A DNA stretch of 64,000 nucleotides. Origin: Coniochaeta sp. PMI_546 (taxonomy: Eukaryota; Ascomycota; Sordariomycetes; Coniochaetales; Coniochaetaceae). The stretch lies in assembly GCA_021432605.1 (NCBI GenBank), contig MU271147.1, positions 868,001 to 932,000 on the forward strand, given 5' to 3'. Positions 31,655-43,614 of this stretch are shown here, one piece after another. A program made the translations under genes and the position numbers. The first letter of the stretch is position 1. Every line of letters starts with the position of its first letter. A model generated the notes under the pieces. It did not search any database. It saw only the letters and a program-made list of their open reading frames with translations, and was not told where the DNA came from.

Positions 31655-33765
31655 GATGCGAAGAAATGAGTCTCACCTGGTGCGGCTGGCGGGCGGATAG
31701 ACTTAGATGACCGATGAAGATAATAGTCTAGTAGGTAGAATATTGTTGAAACATAAGGTACCTTAGATTTCTGGGCAAATACCTTCGCGCCTCACTCTCA
31801 ATTGCACCTTCGATTTTTCTCGATTTTCTTCCGATTTGGTTGCATCGGAGTCCCGCCAATGACAGATTTGCCGCACATCAGGTCTGACAATCAACGCGCC
31901 ATCCCATCCCACATCGACATCGGCATTGAGATAGTTCGCAAACGGGTCAACGAGCATCCTCCCTTCTTTCAGGCACCGTCTGTGATTTCAAGATGATTCA
32001 AATACGCTTCAGTCACCGAGTCTCATGCTCGGTACCTCACACTTGATGCTGTCGGTATGTCGATCTCAGTCGAATCTACAGTCTTCACGAGTACCCCAAT
32101 CCTGCTCCTCCTTTCGGTGTGTCAGCGAGGATCTTGAGGCATGAAGCGTGTTGGTGATCTAGATTACAGTGAGAAACCTAATACCGAGTTGTCGGTATCG
32201 TTGATGCTAATGTAGGAGACTTCTTTGACTTGATCCGAGACTACGCACGAATAAGTCCCCATCCGTCATTCGCTGTGTATTGCTGTTGTTGCATAAGCTT
32301 CCTCTCCGCATTTGTTCAGTATATCTCAAGAGATCCGTGTTCTCGATTATCTGTCCCTTCTCCATCTGGCGTACTTCTGTGACTCCAGTCGGCACCCAAA
32401 ACAGACCCAGGCACGTAGACCACGTGTCTCGATGCCTGACCACTTTCCAAGCTCTTGACAATCTCAGCGAAATGGCCGATGATTGCTTCTGAGAATTACT
32501 GAACTGAATCCGCCAAAAACATCATTGACCGTTCGAGAACAAGCTGTTGAAGAATGTGCTCTCAATCAGAATCGCTTCTTCAGGACTGTTCTTAATTAAA
32601 ACATTTCTTCTGCGGCTGAGCAGATGAACATAAGGTAGTCAGTCAACCCCAAAACACGTCCTCTTGTGCTGAGAAACTAGGCGCCCAGAACAGTGCGGGC
32701 GTCACATGCGGCTGCGGTCTTCAGATTCTGTCGAATAGTTACAAGCAGGAGGCACTTATGAAGATGGGAAGACTCTGTACCTGCATTATCGGAGACTGGC
32801 TCTTGAAGTAGGCTCGCGGTTTGGCAATGGAAGGAAGGTGGCAAGAGTATTATGATCATGGTTCAAGAGACCGCTGGTATCGCTCATGCCTGTTCGCTCA
32901 AGCCTAAGGTGCTAGACTACATGGCTCCTGCTCTTTGCGTGGGCCACCCATTGGCGCTGAGTTGTGATGGTGTCGTGCTAGGAAGGAGAGCCCCTGCCAC
33001 ACTGCTGATTTTTGTACGTCTCTGATTCGAACTCTCCTTATGAAGCTGTCCTTTCCTTTTGCACTGATTAGCTGGATGCGAAGCCTTCTGGAAGAACCCC
33101 AGGACATTTTTAGAGGTGTCAACCTGGAAAGTGAATCCTCCCTTGGCGTACATACTGAGAAGCAGAACTGGTGGACAGTGGCAGTTATCCAGTAATTAGC
33201 TTTGCCCCTTATATTTCTCGTGAGCCTCGCTCCAAATTCTTAGAAGCAGGAACAGGAGGCTGTCTTGTGGTCAGAAATGACGTGATCATTATGGGTGTAC
33301 TTGCCTCCTCTCTCATGCTGAACCGTGGATGCCACAGTGGATGGTATGAATCGAGTCAGCAACCTCCTTGTTTGACGTGCCGCTCCTTCTTCCAGATCTA
33401 CTAAGTTGATGGAGCCTTCTCTGCTAGCAGTCCCTAGGATACAGAATGCTATTTCGTTCAGGTATAGCGCCTGCTCTCACAAGCGACCAGCGCCTTCCTG
33501 TACAGTGAGCGAGACACAGGCGAGGGGAAAACGGGCGAGCCTCTCAGTACATAACTCCAAATTCTTCCTCCTGTCTTGCTTCTCTCCTTTCTTTCTTTTT
33601 CTCCTCAGGCCATCAGCATTGTCGTGATCGTTTCGATTGCTCTCTGATTGCCTTGTGCTTCGTCCGTCCTCGTTGTGATCACATTGTGATCGTGTGTTCT
33701 CGCTCTCGCGGGCTTGTTTATTTTCTGTCACCTCGTCGGTTGTTTGTACGTGGCACACCGACAAC
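31655..33765. other. 2.1 kb gap, no supported gene
   Basis: Only short ORFs without domains. The right end (33560-33610) is a long pyrimidine tract ending in CTCCTCAG, typical of a promoter/5' UTR or a 5' UTR intron acceptor for the DHHC gene. Confidence 0.45.
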
Positions 33766-34920
33766 ATGGAGTTGAAGGCTCGTCTCGAGCTTCTTCACTA
33801 CCTCGCCATGCACCTCGTCCCTCTCTATCTCCTCGGCTGGACCCTACTCACCACGTGGACTGTCGTCGTCGACCTCTGCGTTTTCGGAATCTTTGCCCCC
33901 CTCTCACAGCAGCGTCGTTTTGGCGACGTGGAGCTTTCGACCCTGGGAGAGCTCACCAAGGGCGCTTGCATTGTTTTGCTGTTTGTGCTGCTCAAGGCAA
34001 CGTGGATCGGGGCTTGGGCTTTTGCCCGGTCAGCAGCCTCTTCGTACCAGGAGCGCTCGCCGTCGGCAAAGAAGATCATGCACATTGACCAGATCTCGAT
34101 TCTCAAGGTCTTGAACAACCAGCTGGTCAACCATCGCTTCCGGTCGTGCGGCCGTTGCGAAACGACCATGCCGCTGGGCGACAGGATGTACCACGATCGG
34201 ACGGTTGATGTCCACTACCCGGTCTACGATCATCACTGCTACTGGCTCCATTTGCCAGTCTTCCTGCACACGATCAAACCATATCTGATCCTCTGTGCTG
34301 CCCTGAGTCTGGACGCTCTCTTCGTCCTCGGGACGTCCATCTACGCCGCTGCTACCACCCCAGCCACGCGGCAGCATGTCGCCGTCGCCTTTGTCTCGTT
34401 TGTGTTGTTCGCTCGCCTGTCGTTCGGCACGACAATCTTCCAGTGGCATTACCTCGCCGTCCGCAACACTCCGCTCCCGGAGCGGCGCAAGCTTCAATTT
34501 TGCATGGTCAGATGGCTGGACGTGGACCGAGTCCAGTTGGTCAAACTCGGTGTAGAGTCTGGAGAGAAGAAGTGGCGATTCAATCCGTGGGAACTTGGCC
34601 GGATGGAGAACTTTCGGGAAGCCATGGGCTATTCTGCATGGACCTGGTTCCTCTTCTGGAGGATTCCTGAGCGCGTCGTCCGCTGGGACGCTGATGCCAG
34701 CGAGGAATCGGACTTCCGGCTGGGCGACCTTTGGCAGGACTTCGTTGCGGGCAGGCCAACATCGAGGGAGAATTATACCTGGGAGTACCTTCACCCAGCC
34801 GTGCTTCCCCAGACGCATGTTGTGGATGCGGCGGATGTTCCCACGACGCTTCTACCCTCGGCATGGATCAGCCGTCGCCGCGGTGCTCGGTCGACTGGCG
34901 TGGATATCGAGATGGTGTAA
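33766..34920 (+). CDS. DHHC-type palmitoyltransferase-like membrane protein with eroded zinc finger
   Basis: A single exon of 384 aa. ATG 33766 (MELKARLELLHYLAMHLVP) is preferred to the in-frame ATG 72 nt upstream because it starts directly at the first membrane span. Four hydrophobic segments are arranged two before and two after the catalytic loop, the layout of DHHC S-acyltransferases. The loop keeps CGRC (Cys128, Cys131) and the catalytic D155-H-H-C158 in YPVYDHHCYWLHLPVF. The canonical His-Cys, Cys-x2-Cys and final Cys of the cysteine-rich domain are replaced (MYHDRT, VDVHYP, LHLP). With half the zinc ligands missing, the zinc sites may be lost. The protein may still acylate or may be a regulator. 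TMs 3-4 (LILCAALSLDALFVLG, VAFVSFVLFARLSF) are followed by a 150-residue cytosolic tail. Confidence 0.8.
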   Translation: MELKARLELLHYLAMHLVPLYLLGWTLLTTWTVVVDLCVFGIFAPLSQQRRFGDVELSTLGELTKGACIVLLFVLLKATWIGAWAFARSAASSYQERSPSAKKIMHIDQISILKVLNNQLVNHRFRSCGRCETTMPLGDRMYHDRTVDVHYPVYDHHCYWLHLPVFLHTIKPYLILCAALSLDALFVLGTSIYAAATTPATRQHVAVAFVSFVLFARLSFGTTIFQWHYLAVRNTPLPERRKLQFCMVRWLDVDRVQLVKLGVESGEKKWRFNPWELGRMENFREAMGYSAWTWFLFWRIPERVVRWDADASEESDFRLGDLWQDFVAGRPTSRENYTWEYLHPAVLPQTHVVDAADVPTTLLPSAWISRRRGARSTGVDIEMV

Positions 34921-35360
34921 GGACCAGTGGTCGACCCTAGAGTCCTTTCGGGGCGCCGGACGTATCCTGTCCGGCGAGCAGGTGACGGGTCACCATTCTG
35001 GCCAACAGGACAGAGCAACGTAGGCGTGAAGCGGAGTCCCCGACGATCCGCGACGGACGTAAGCTGCTCTGATCCCGTTGGGGTCCAAGTCGGAGAGAGC
35101 AGAACTGGTGTGGGTTCTGGAGTCTCCCTTTTCTTCCGGGTGCGGCTAGGACACAAGTCAGCCCCCGGGCGAGCGGGCTGGAGGGCTTGTCCCCCCACCC
35201 CCGCGCCCGGGGACCCAAGCTGCTTGTGAGACTGCCGGCGGCAATCATTCGGTGCATGCTCGTCTCCCATCAAGAGCATGGGTCTTTCATGTCACAGCTG
35301 TCTTCATCATCCAACATGAGACACACACAATACCACCATATAGACCAAGCACCACCACAC

Positions 35361-35432
35361 AAACAATGCACCGCCAATCAAACAATGCACCGCCAACCAA
35401 ACAATGCACTACCAACCAAACAATGCAACACC
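35361..35432. repeat. 19-bp minisatellite, about 3.8 units
   Basis: Units start at 35361, 35380, 35399 and 35418 with the consensus AAACAATGCACCGCCAACC. Units 1 and 2 differ by one base, unit 3 by two, and the last is partial. It lies in non-coding DNA rich in CA. Confidence 0.85.
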
Positions 35433-36527
35433 ATCACACACACAACACATCATCATCACACCAACATACACATTCACAGTGGCTTTTCAGACAATTTCCA
35501 TCACCATCATTGGTTCACGGAAATCCAGAAGCTCAGACCGTCAACATCGTATCGGTTCCTGATCTACTCGATTTGTGCAGTCTACCTAGCACTTCACAGT
35601 CAGTCGGTCATCACTCGGCAATGGCCCACCTGTGTCTTGTCATCATCTTGCCCGTAGACAACTTGCATGGCAGAGAGACCTACACACTCCAGGAGGATAC
35701 TATCTTTGACACGACTCCTCATGGCATACACGGACTTGATCTCTCCAGTGTCACTCAAGAGGCTTGGCATCAGACAACTCGGCAGGGGCCGCAGGACAGA
35801 CAACTTTTGCAATTGTCTTCATCTCTCTGATAGTTTGGGGCGGGGACCATGGACATATCCGCGGTTTGCTGTCTGCCAGAAGACTCTCCAGGACTCAATA
35901 CATTTGGCTGTTCCTGAACCTCAGGCTAGTCGACAAGGCACGCAACTTGCACGCTCAACAAGGCCAGAGGGCAGTCCACGTACGACAGAGACAAATGTTC
36001 TCGCAGTTATCCTCACCCTGTGCACGAAAATACCCAAGACACAACAAAGAGGCCTCAAGCCGTCTCTCGTGCTCTTTGACACTTCAAGGCTCAAAGGAGC
36101 ACCTTAGCACAGAGGTGCACATTTTGCAGTTGTCTGCATCTGTGAACCATTCCTTCGAGGCACAACCTAGCAAGCGCCCACGTATACCCACATGCTTTTT
36201 TTCATCTCGTGGACGACTCACTGGGCATACATACAGGGATCGAGCTTGTCTCCTTGGTCCCGCCACCCAGTAAACATGCACCACATTTCCGGTGTCTTTC
36301 AGCAGAGAACACTGTGCAATTTTCCAGGTCGCCAGACGTGCCTTGAACTCTGTTGTGCTGTGCACGTCGCCACTCACCTAAGCGGCAGCTCCTGGGCACA
36401 TCTCATCATGCAACAGAACTCGACATACAATACCCAAGGTCTTCTTGTCGACAGAACAAGTGAGTAGGGCATGGGAGACGGAAATGACGATTATGGACCA
36501 CACTCCATGCCTACCCAGCATACAGAG

Positions 36528-36580
36528 ACACACACACACACACCAACACACACACACATCTACATACACATCTACATACA
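36528..36580. repeat. CA-rich microsatellite
   Basis: Interrupted (CA)n followed by two copies of ACATCTACAT. Non-coding simple repeat. Confidence 0.8.
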
Positions 36581-38139
36581 CTCTCTCAACGCACGCGCGC
36601 CGTTCATCTGTTCGCAAATGACGATCACACAACAAAGCTTTCCAAGAGCCAGACATCTTTCGTGATAGGCGCCTCAAGTGCAGACGCCTGCACTGGCACA
36701 CAAAGCGGCACATATGTCTGGTCGACAGGTCCTTCAGTTACGTAGTGAAATGTTCAATTACGGCATCATTCACTCTCTCCATTTCCTCTAAAGTCAGTCT
36801 TAAAAAGGCCTCGACTATATATTTCGATTGCTTCGTCTCCACAGCAGCACATTGGTACTCCTGCTCATGCTGCCTCAGCAGACTGTGCATTTGCTCCGAC
36901 TAACGACTGGAGGGATCATCGACAATGAGTTTGGTGGCTCGAGGTTTTCGATATACATACCAGGACATGTGTGTGCCTCGTGAAGCACTTCTGGGCCATC
37001 ATCAAAGCAAAATGGTGCCTGAATGATGACTTTGGTCATTGATTTGTGGCGTCTCGCTGGTCGTTGCTTCTGCAACATACAAAACGACGACATCTGATAT
37101 CACTTCTCCTGACCTGCACACACACGGAGCACACCACATCGTTTACGAAGAGCTCTTTTCTGATCAAGGTCACTCCATTTTTCTCTCCCGCACCAGCACT
37201 TTCTAAGCGCCCTGTAGGCCGTGGGCTGCATGCGCGCTCCGTGGGCCATATGGGTCATTGCCACAACTTTGTCACACTTCACTCTGGATCGCAACACGCT
37301 GGTGATTGGATTGAGGCTACAATATTCCTCGCAGTTCTTCGAGCGATTCTCTTCTCAGCGGCAACAGATGGAAGCGGCGAACCCCGCAACAACAACACAG
37401 GACCGCTCACTGGCCTCAATCTTCGGCTTGCTGGATGCCGCGCAGCATGTTTCTCGCCCCAGCTTACTCGCTCTGGTATTTTTTGAGACGAACTAAGCAG
37501 TGACATGCAACTTTGAACTCGGCAATTGCTATTGCAGACTTTCATATCAGGTCGAATCACGGCATCTGCACTGCAGGCACGTCAGCTACGACAGATTGGG
37601 GCTGATGAGTGTCTAAGGGATTCTTGGGAGTACATATGGGTAATTTTACTGCTTCGTCTAAGAGAAAAAGCGACTAATACCCCACCTGGTGTGTCTTGTT
37701 GCATCCTGTGTTAGCAACGACGCCTGGCGTTGCTGTTGGGTACGGTTGATGTTTTTTGCAACTGGTAGGGCACTACATGCATGATTGGTTTGTATGGGCA
37801 GGCCTTTGTTAGCTTTGGCGCAGAGTGTAGTCTGGTCGTGAAAATGGGACACAAAAGGAAGTGACAGCGATAGACAGAAAGCACCAATAGTCGAGAAGGA
37901 AACGATCCACGATCAAAAAGGTCGTTATGGCTTATAACTTGATGGGATAGTAAGGAAGGGATAATGCGGTGTTGTCATATGTAATTACTCCAAGAATGAT
38001 CAGGTATCTAAACAATGAACATCTTTAACCAAGACTCATCCCCGCTGCGCAAGCCCGCAGGCTAGCATGCTCATCTACATGTCTCGAAGATCTCTTTGCG
38101 TCCGTTCTCGCCAAAGCCTAGCCTAATTGCGCGAGCAAT

Positions 38140-38616
38140 TCATTTCGGGCAATGCTTCTTGAACCATTCCCCAGATTCTTGTGTTACACATGCGTCAGCA
38201 ATACATGGAGTTTGCCCTGGGATAGTAGGGCTAGCAACTCACTTTCTGCGTCGAAGTCATCGGACGGGCAGTTCTTGTTGATGCACGGGTAAAGGTGTAT
38301 CGTCATCCATAAACGGGTGTGTCCCCATCTCCCGTAGTATTCGGCGCACCAGTCTTTCAAACTCCAAGTGAACATGTCGTATTTCCACAAGTGTGCCTCA
38401 GATATCATGCATTTCGCCTGCCACACGTCAGCATTGCCGACCATCATCTAGCATGCGGTTTACCACACATGACACGACACATACATAGCACGGAGAGAGA
38501 CCTTCCAAATGGGCTAATGGCGAATTTTCGACCGGTGTTCGTCGCCGAAAAACAGGGCTGCCAGTTACGGCCGCCATGCAGAGTGCCGCAGTGGCGGCTA
38601 AGTAGTGAAATCGCAT
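38140..38616 (-). CDS. Small secreted cysteine-rich protein (candidate effector)
   Basis: Three exons, 38616..38485, 38417..38243 and 38177..38140, with introns of 67 and 65 nt (GTATGT and GTGAGT donors, GCTGAC branch in both), give 114 aa. Residues 1-20 (MRFHYLAATAALCMAAVTGS) form a signal peptide, followed at 24-26 by RRR, a possible Kex2-type processing site. The mature part has six cysteines (43, 47, 68, 89, 94, 112) and is rich in Trp and Tyr. LWKYDMFTWSLKDWCAEYY, WGHTRLWMTIHLYPC and a Lys-rich end FKKHCPK are visible. An even number of cysteines, small size and a signal peptide fit apoplastic effector or antimicrobial-like proteins. No known family was recognised. It stands alone in a gene-poor stretch. 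Confidence 0.75.
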
Positions 38617-41564
38617 GGTGTATATCGTCAGATGGTGCAGGGCGCAGGTCCTCTGGGGAAGTTAGATGACATGTAATTCAGAAGAGTCGAGAGAGTGACG
38701 GGAGAGAGACCGGCGCAAGGGATAAATACTTGAAAAGCTAGAAGACTCGCATGCTCTATCAAGGTTTATATTAGGTTCTCGGTAGAGGTGAGAAAGTTCG
38801 ATCGAACATCAAACCATGCACGATACCCGAGCATATCAAGCCTAAAGTCTCATGGGGCATCCCCAGACATCGACGCCCGTGACACCTGGGCAGTAGCAAG
38901 GTTTGATATCAAAGCACTACCCCTAAACATTAGCAAGGTCCCATGAATAGGTCCTATAATCCAGAGATCTGCCAATTCACCGGGCTCCTGGCCTGTTGGG
39001 CTTGCGATCTGTACATCGCCATGCCCAACCGCCCCGCTACCTTTGCGATTGGGTTTCTCGTTTGGTTAGTCAGGCTTTCAGCTGTTGCGTTGGGATCTTG
39101 ACCGAGCTTGCGCAAAAAACCTTGGTATATGTCGCCGGTAAGGTATGCAAGTCTGATCTCAAGGTTTCGCTGACAAGCACTGAGATGACGGAAGGTCTCC
39201 CGGCGTGGCTAATAATCAGGACGATTGCTGGCCAACCTCGCCACCCCGTCGCTGCAAGACCACCGGCTGCGGGGAGTTTTTCTTCTGCGTACGATGTATT
39301 TTTGTTAGTCTCGAATTTCGAGGAGCAGCTCGAGAGTGACTGCTGAATTCACCAGTAACTCTACGTAAGATCTAGTTAACTTGGTTATATTCAATTTTAA
39401 CGAAGTTACTTTCGCGAGGGTGGTGGCTGTGCAGCGCTTGTTCACTGCTCCATGGCCAGCCTACTGTGAGAAATCGGAAGCTCTAGAATCATTAGAAATA
39501 CAGACACAACATTCTCTCGAGATGCCATCTGGTGCGTCAAAGCAAGTGGTTGATCAAGATCGCACATGCTCCACAATGCCTGCTGGTGACGCGAGTCCAA
39601 CCTCTTGATTTGAACAGGACCAGAAACATCATCGAGATGTTGAAATCGCGATATCAAGAAATCGAGATGTGGAAGTATTCGGCATGTGAAAGATCGAGAT
39701 GGGTGGAGTTGGTCCTGGGTTCTGTGGGCCAGGGCCGGATACGGGGAGCCAGAGCACTTGGGCTACGTAACCGTTGCCGGTGAGCGATCAGCGACCGGCC
39801 GGAGCTCCGGGAACCGCAATGTTCCATTTCCATATGCGCTACGAATTCCCACCACGGCCGCACGTGTCAAGCCGGAGTGCCGCGTTAGAATCTACACAGT
39901 AGCGGCTCGCGTCGACAGGAAGGTTTTGGAGATGCTCCTTGAGAACGAAAGTTTCTCGGGATCTCGATGATGACGATTCATGCCTCAAGATGGAACATTT
40001 GTCGCTGTGCACCAAATTTTGAGGGGGGAGTACATCGATCGTAACGTCCTCTCTACATAGTAATTAGCGGGCACATCCGGTCACGCATTTTATGGGGCTG
40101 TTCTGGACCACTGCAAAAATCATGCCATGGCACCACCGCATCCAAAAACATCCCACCCCCTACAATCTCGCCATTGTCAGGGCCTACCAAGCTGCCTACC
40201 TTCACCTCTTTCCATGTCATCCAACTTCAAGACTTAGCAGACTTGTTGGACCCTTAATTTGAAGTCAGCACTCCCGAGTCTGTTTTTTTTCTGCATGCGA
40301 CCAGTCACATGGCCGGATCGCGACACGTCGTGCGGGAACAAGTGGATGAACGCACTATCTCAGAACATTTTTGGAGGTAGATTAGCGTCCACCTGGCTAT
40401 GTTGCGCGGGAACTACTACCTTGGCTCATTGTTAGCTTCCATGCTATCGTGCTCGTATCTGGCTCGCATCTCGATCAGAAGTAACCTCCGCAAGCGCTCG
40501 GGTTGAAAGTCCCAAGTTTTCCGATTGAAGCCCCGCAACCATACTTGGCCTTGACTCCTGGCAATGGGCGATCAGTCTTTGTTTGACCTTTACGCCAAGG
40601 GGAATACTGTAGCCGTGGCATCTGGGATCGTCAACCCTTCATGCCAGTGCCGTCGGCACGCCAGGAGCTCTGGATAGCCTCACATGCACAACAAGGAGAG
40701 TCTTCGTCAGACGCGAAAGTCATTTACCATGGGCGGACCTCGATGGACACGCTCGGGCTGGCTGCAAGCAGGTAAACAAATAGCTAGACAAACCTCGAAG
40801 CTATTCTCAACGACATCCTTCCTCACGTACTTGTTACATCATAGGGTAAAGGTACTCCCGTATTTCAGGGATACCCGAATCTGGCTGGATCCCACCCTTT
40901 TAAGGATCATGATCTGAGATCGTACACAGGATGTCGATGGTAGACCCCAGTTCCAAGCGACAACGGGGCCCTCCGCCCGTGTTGTTGACCTGGCGCTAGG
41001 ATGCAGTGTCTTAGCCCTGTCTTGGCCCGAGTTTACCGAGCTGGTGCTGCCCGTTGGAGGAGTCTGGAACTGGCATGTGCGCATCGGAGACTACCACAAC
41101 CAACGGCCCACCAGCAGGCCGTGGCACGACCAAGAGATCTGGAATCGTGTGTTATTTGCTTAGTTGCGCCCAATGCGTCCCATACTTCCCAGAACCAAAA
41201 ATTCCTTGTACTGCAGCTGAGCTTCCGTTTCGCCGACCATTCCCGAGGGACGCAAGAACCTCTGTTACCTTTGTTGGCCTGGTCACGTCAAATAGACACG
41301 TCATCCCACGCATATCTGACATGGCATTGTATCTGCCACTCACCAGGAACTAAAACTCGACCGATCCAGACTACAACGACTATTCCTGGACAAGCACGGC
41401 ACGACGGGTAGTAGCTCATACACGCAAGCTAAACACCTGTCTTCACCGATTGATACTTTAGCACACAAGCTATCCGACCACCCCACCTCAGCTGCACGTG
41501 TTGCATCTAAGCCCGTCGTCTCACACTCACATCCCCACCATCGCTCACCTTATTTACATTCACC
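38617..41564. other. 2.9 kb gap, no supported gene
   Basis: Promoter of the small secreted protein at the left end (an AT-rich stretch with gggataaatacttg near 38720) and of the bHLH gene at the right end. Only short ORFs without domain in between. Confidence 0.45.
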
Positions 41565-42705
41565 ATGCCTGGCTCGACGCTTACCCAATATCCTTTATCC
41601 TTATCCTTCGACGCCTTCACGCCCTCGTACCAAAACAAGAATGAGGTTAGTCTCGGTCATATCTCCAACTTGCAATGCAGCCCGTTGCTGACTAGTCTTT
41701 GGTCACTAGCAATATACCGACTTCTCTCCATCACTATATAGCCCATTAGACATTGACGAATTCGGAACCGACTTCACCACAGATTCTGCGCCATCTCCAG
41801 GCTCGCCACTATCACCCGTAGTCACGGGTCTCTATGCTCTACCCCAGGGTGACCTCATTGCGTGGGACAAGATCGAGAACTCTCCGGGGCTTTTCAAGAC
41901 GGAGCCCTTTGAAGACACCGTCCTCTCATCAATTCCTCTCCGAAACATGTCGCTAAGCCCAGCGATCAACCCCATGGACCTCACCAATCCCCATATCGAC
42001 GATGTTCTCTTCAGCCACGAAGGGATCAACGACAATCAACCCCTGTTCCAAACACAGTTTCCACTACCAGCAACGAGAACACAACCCACTGCCGCGCAAA
42101 AACAACCGCAACAACCGACGCCATCTCAAGTCGCAAAGAAACCACCACCACCGACACAGACGACAAACAAGCGGTACCTCAGGGGCAACCTGAAGCGCAA
42201 GCCCTCGCAGGAAGAAGACGATGAGCAGCTCTCGCAGCGTTCATCCGCTTCCCCACCACCCAATGCGAGGCGTTCATCCAAGGACTCGGAAACCCCGACC
42301 ACAGGGCCCAAGAAGACGGCCCACAACATGATCGAGAAGCGCTACCGCAACAACCTAAACGACAAGATCGCCGCCCTGCGCGACTCGGTCCCGGCCCTGC
42401 GAGTCATGGTCCACCGGCTGGAGGCCGCGCAGGGCGGGAACGGGAGCGAAGAAGGTGACGAGGGCGAGGACGACAGCTATGGGTTCCGCCTGGGCAAGAT
42501 TGAGGAGACCGAGGACCTGGGCGGTCTGGCGCCGGCGCACAAGCTGAACAAGGCGACCATCCTCGGCAAGGCTACCGAGTACATCATGCACCTCGAGAGG
42601 AGAAATCGCGCCCTTGCCAAGGAGAATGCCGCCCTGAGGAACCGGGTTGAGGGGTTCGAGATGCTTGTCATGAGTCGTGGAGGCGGCGACGGGATGTGGG
42701 CTTGA
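41565..42705 (+). CDS. SREBP-type bHLH transcription factor without membrane anchor (SrbB-like)
   Basis: Two exons, 41565..41645 and 41710..42705 (64-nt intron, GTTAGT donor, CACTAG end), give 358 aa. The N-terminal 200 residues are a disordered, Ser/Pro- and Gln-rich activation-type region. The basic region and helix 1 start at residue 232 (HNMIEKRYRNNLNDKIAALR). They carry the SREBP-specific Tyr239 in place of Arg, which allows binding to both E-box and SRE half sites. The loop is unusually long and acidic (EEGDEGEDD). Helix 2 (HKLNKATILGKATEYI) continues into a leucine zipper. There are no membrane spans, unlike full SREBP/SrbA, so it resembles SrbB, which partners SrbA in hypoxia and sterol control in Aspergillus. 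The specific role here is inference. A stand-alone gene. Confidence 0.85.
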
Positions 42706-43614
42706 TTTCTACGGTGGTCATCCACCAGGTTTTGGATCTGGCCAGGTCGACCCGATCGGCTGGCGGTCTGTGTATATATGGTCGTGGACATACTAATGGG
42801 TCTTTATTGTATTTGGGTGGCGTTGGACGAAGGCTATCACTTCACACTCCCGGGCTGGATATGGGACCCGGGTTGGGGTCGGGTTAAGATACCATTCCTT
42901 TTAGGGTTTTTTTTCTACGGTTAGAGTTACCTGGGCCGAGGAAATCTCATCACAACATGGCAGCTTCAAGCTGGGAAAAGGCACTTGCATGTTCATCAAA
43001 TACCTATGATTGTTCCAGTCTTTGCCGCGAACTGCTTTTGTTCCACGCAAATGGCCCCCCTTGAGTATCCGACGGGAATCCTCGAATCTGGCTTATATGA
43101 TAACGTGACGCTTATGATAAAGCGGGGTGCACGCACGAGACTTCCTATACAAGATATCAACAACATGGTTGGCAGTGCTCTTTCGGCCTTCTTGACCAGA
43201 GCCGTTGTCTTTAAGTCTAAGTCATTGATCCCAATCGGGACACGTGAAAAGGTTTTAGGAGGATTTCTCATTTCCCTACGTAGTAAACCACTAGCGTTCT
43301 ACCAATCACTGAAGAGTCACTATGCCGAGCCTCCTGCAGGTGCCATGATTTCCTTATTTTATTCCCTTGATGGTTGTGATACACTTCAATGCCTTGTCCC
43401 ACGATGTGGAAAGCGCCTCTGCCAGCACAATCCGCTCCATCATGCTGAGAATTCCTGATTCCGAGCATAATGTTACGGCTAGGCCCTGGCAGCATGGCGC
43501 TAGACCACGACACCCCAAACAACCATCAAAAACCAGCGCGGAGAAATCAAGGTCCAGAACTTCCGATCACAACAGTTCCAGCCACTGGAGACGCAAAGCT
43601 GGTACCAGCCCACG
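42706..43614. other. 0.9 kb gap between convergent genes
   Basis: 3' flanks of the bHLH gene and the GT2 gene. A 157-codon plus-strand ORF at 42985 has no domain and is treated as chance. Confidence 0.45.

Larger units (their letters stand above)
34921..38139. other. 3.2 kb gene-poor stretch with simple repeats
   Basis: No supported gene. Holds a 19-bp minisatellite (35361-35432), a CA microsatellite (36528-36580) and several short minus-strand fragments sharing a D-N-C motif between 35.8 and 36.35 kb. The right end is the 3' flank of the small secreted protein gene. Confidence 0.45.

Noticed and set aside
35361-35432. CRISPR-like array
   Set aside because: Units are directly abutting 19-mers without unique spacers, and the genome is eukaryotic; it is a minisatellite.
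35252-35830. 192-codon plus-strand ORF through the minisatellite
   Set aside because: Openness is explained by the repeat and CA-rich composition (His/Thr/Gln-rich translation).
42985-43458. 157-codon plus-strand ORF
   Set aside because: No domain and lies in the 3' flank of two convergent genes.
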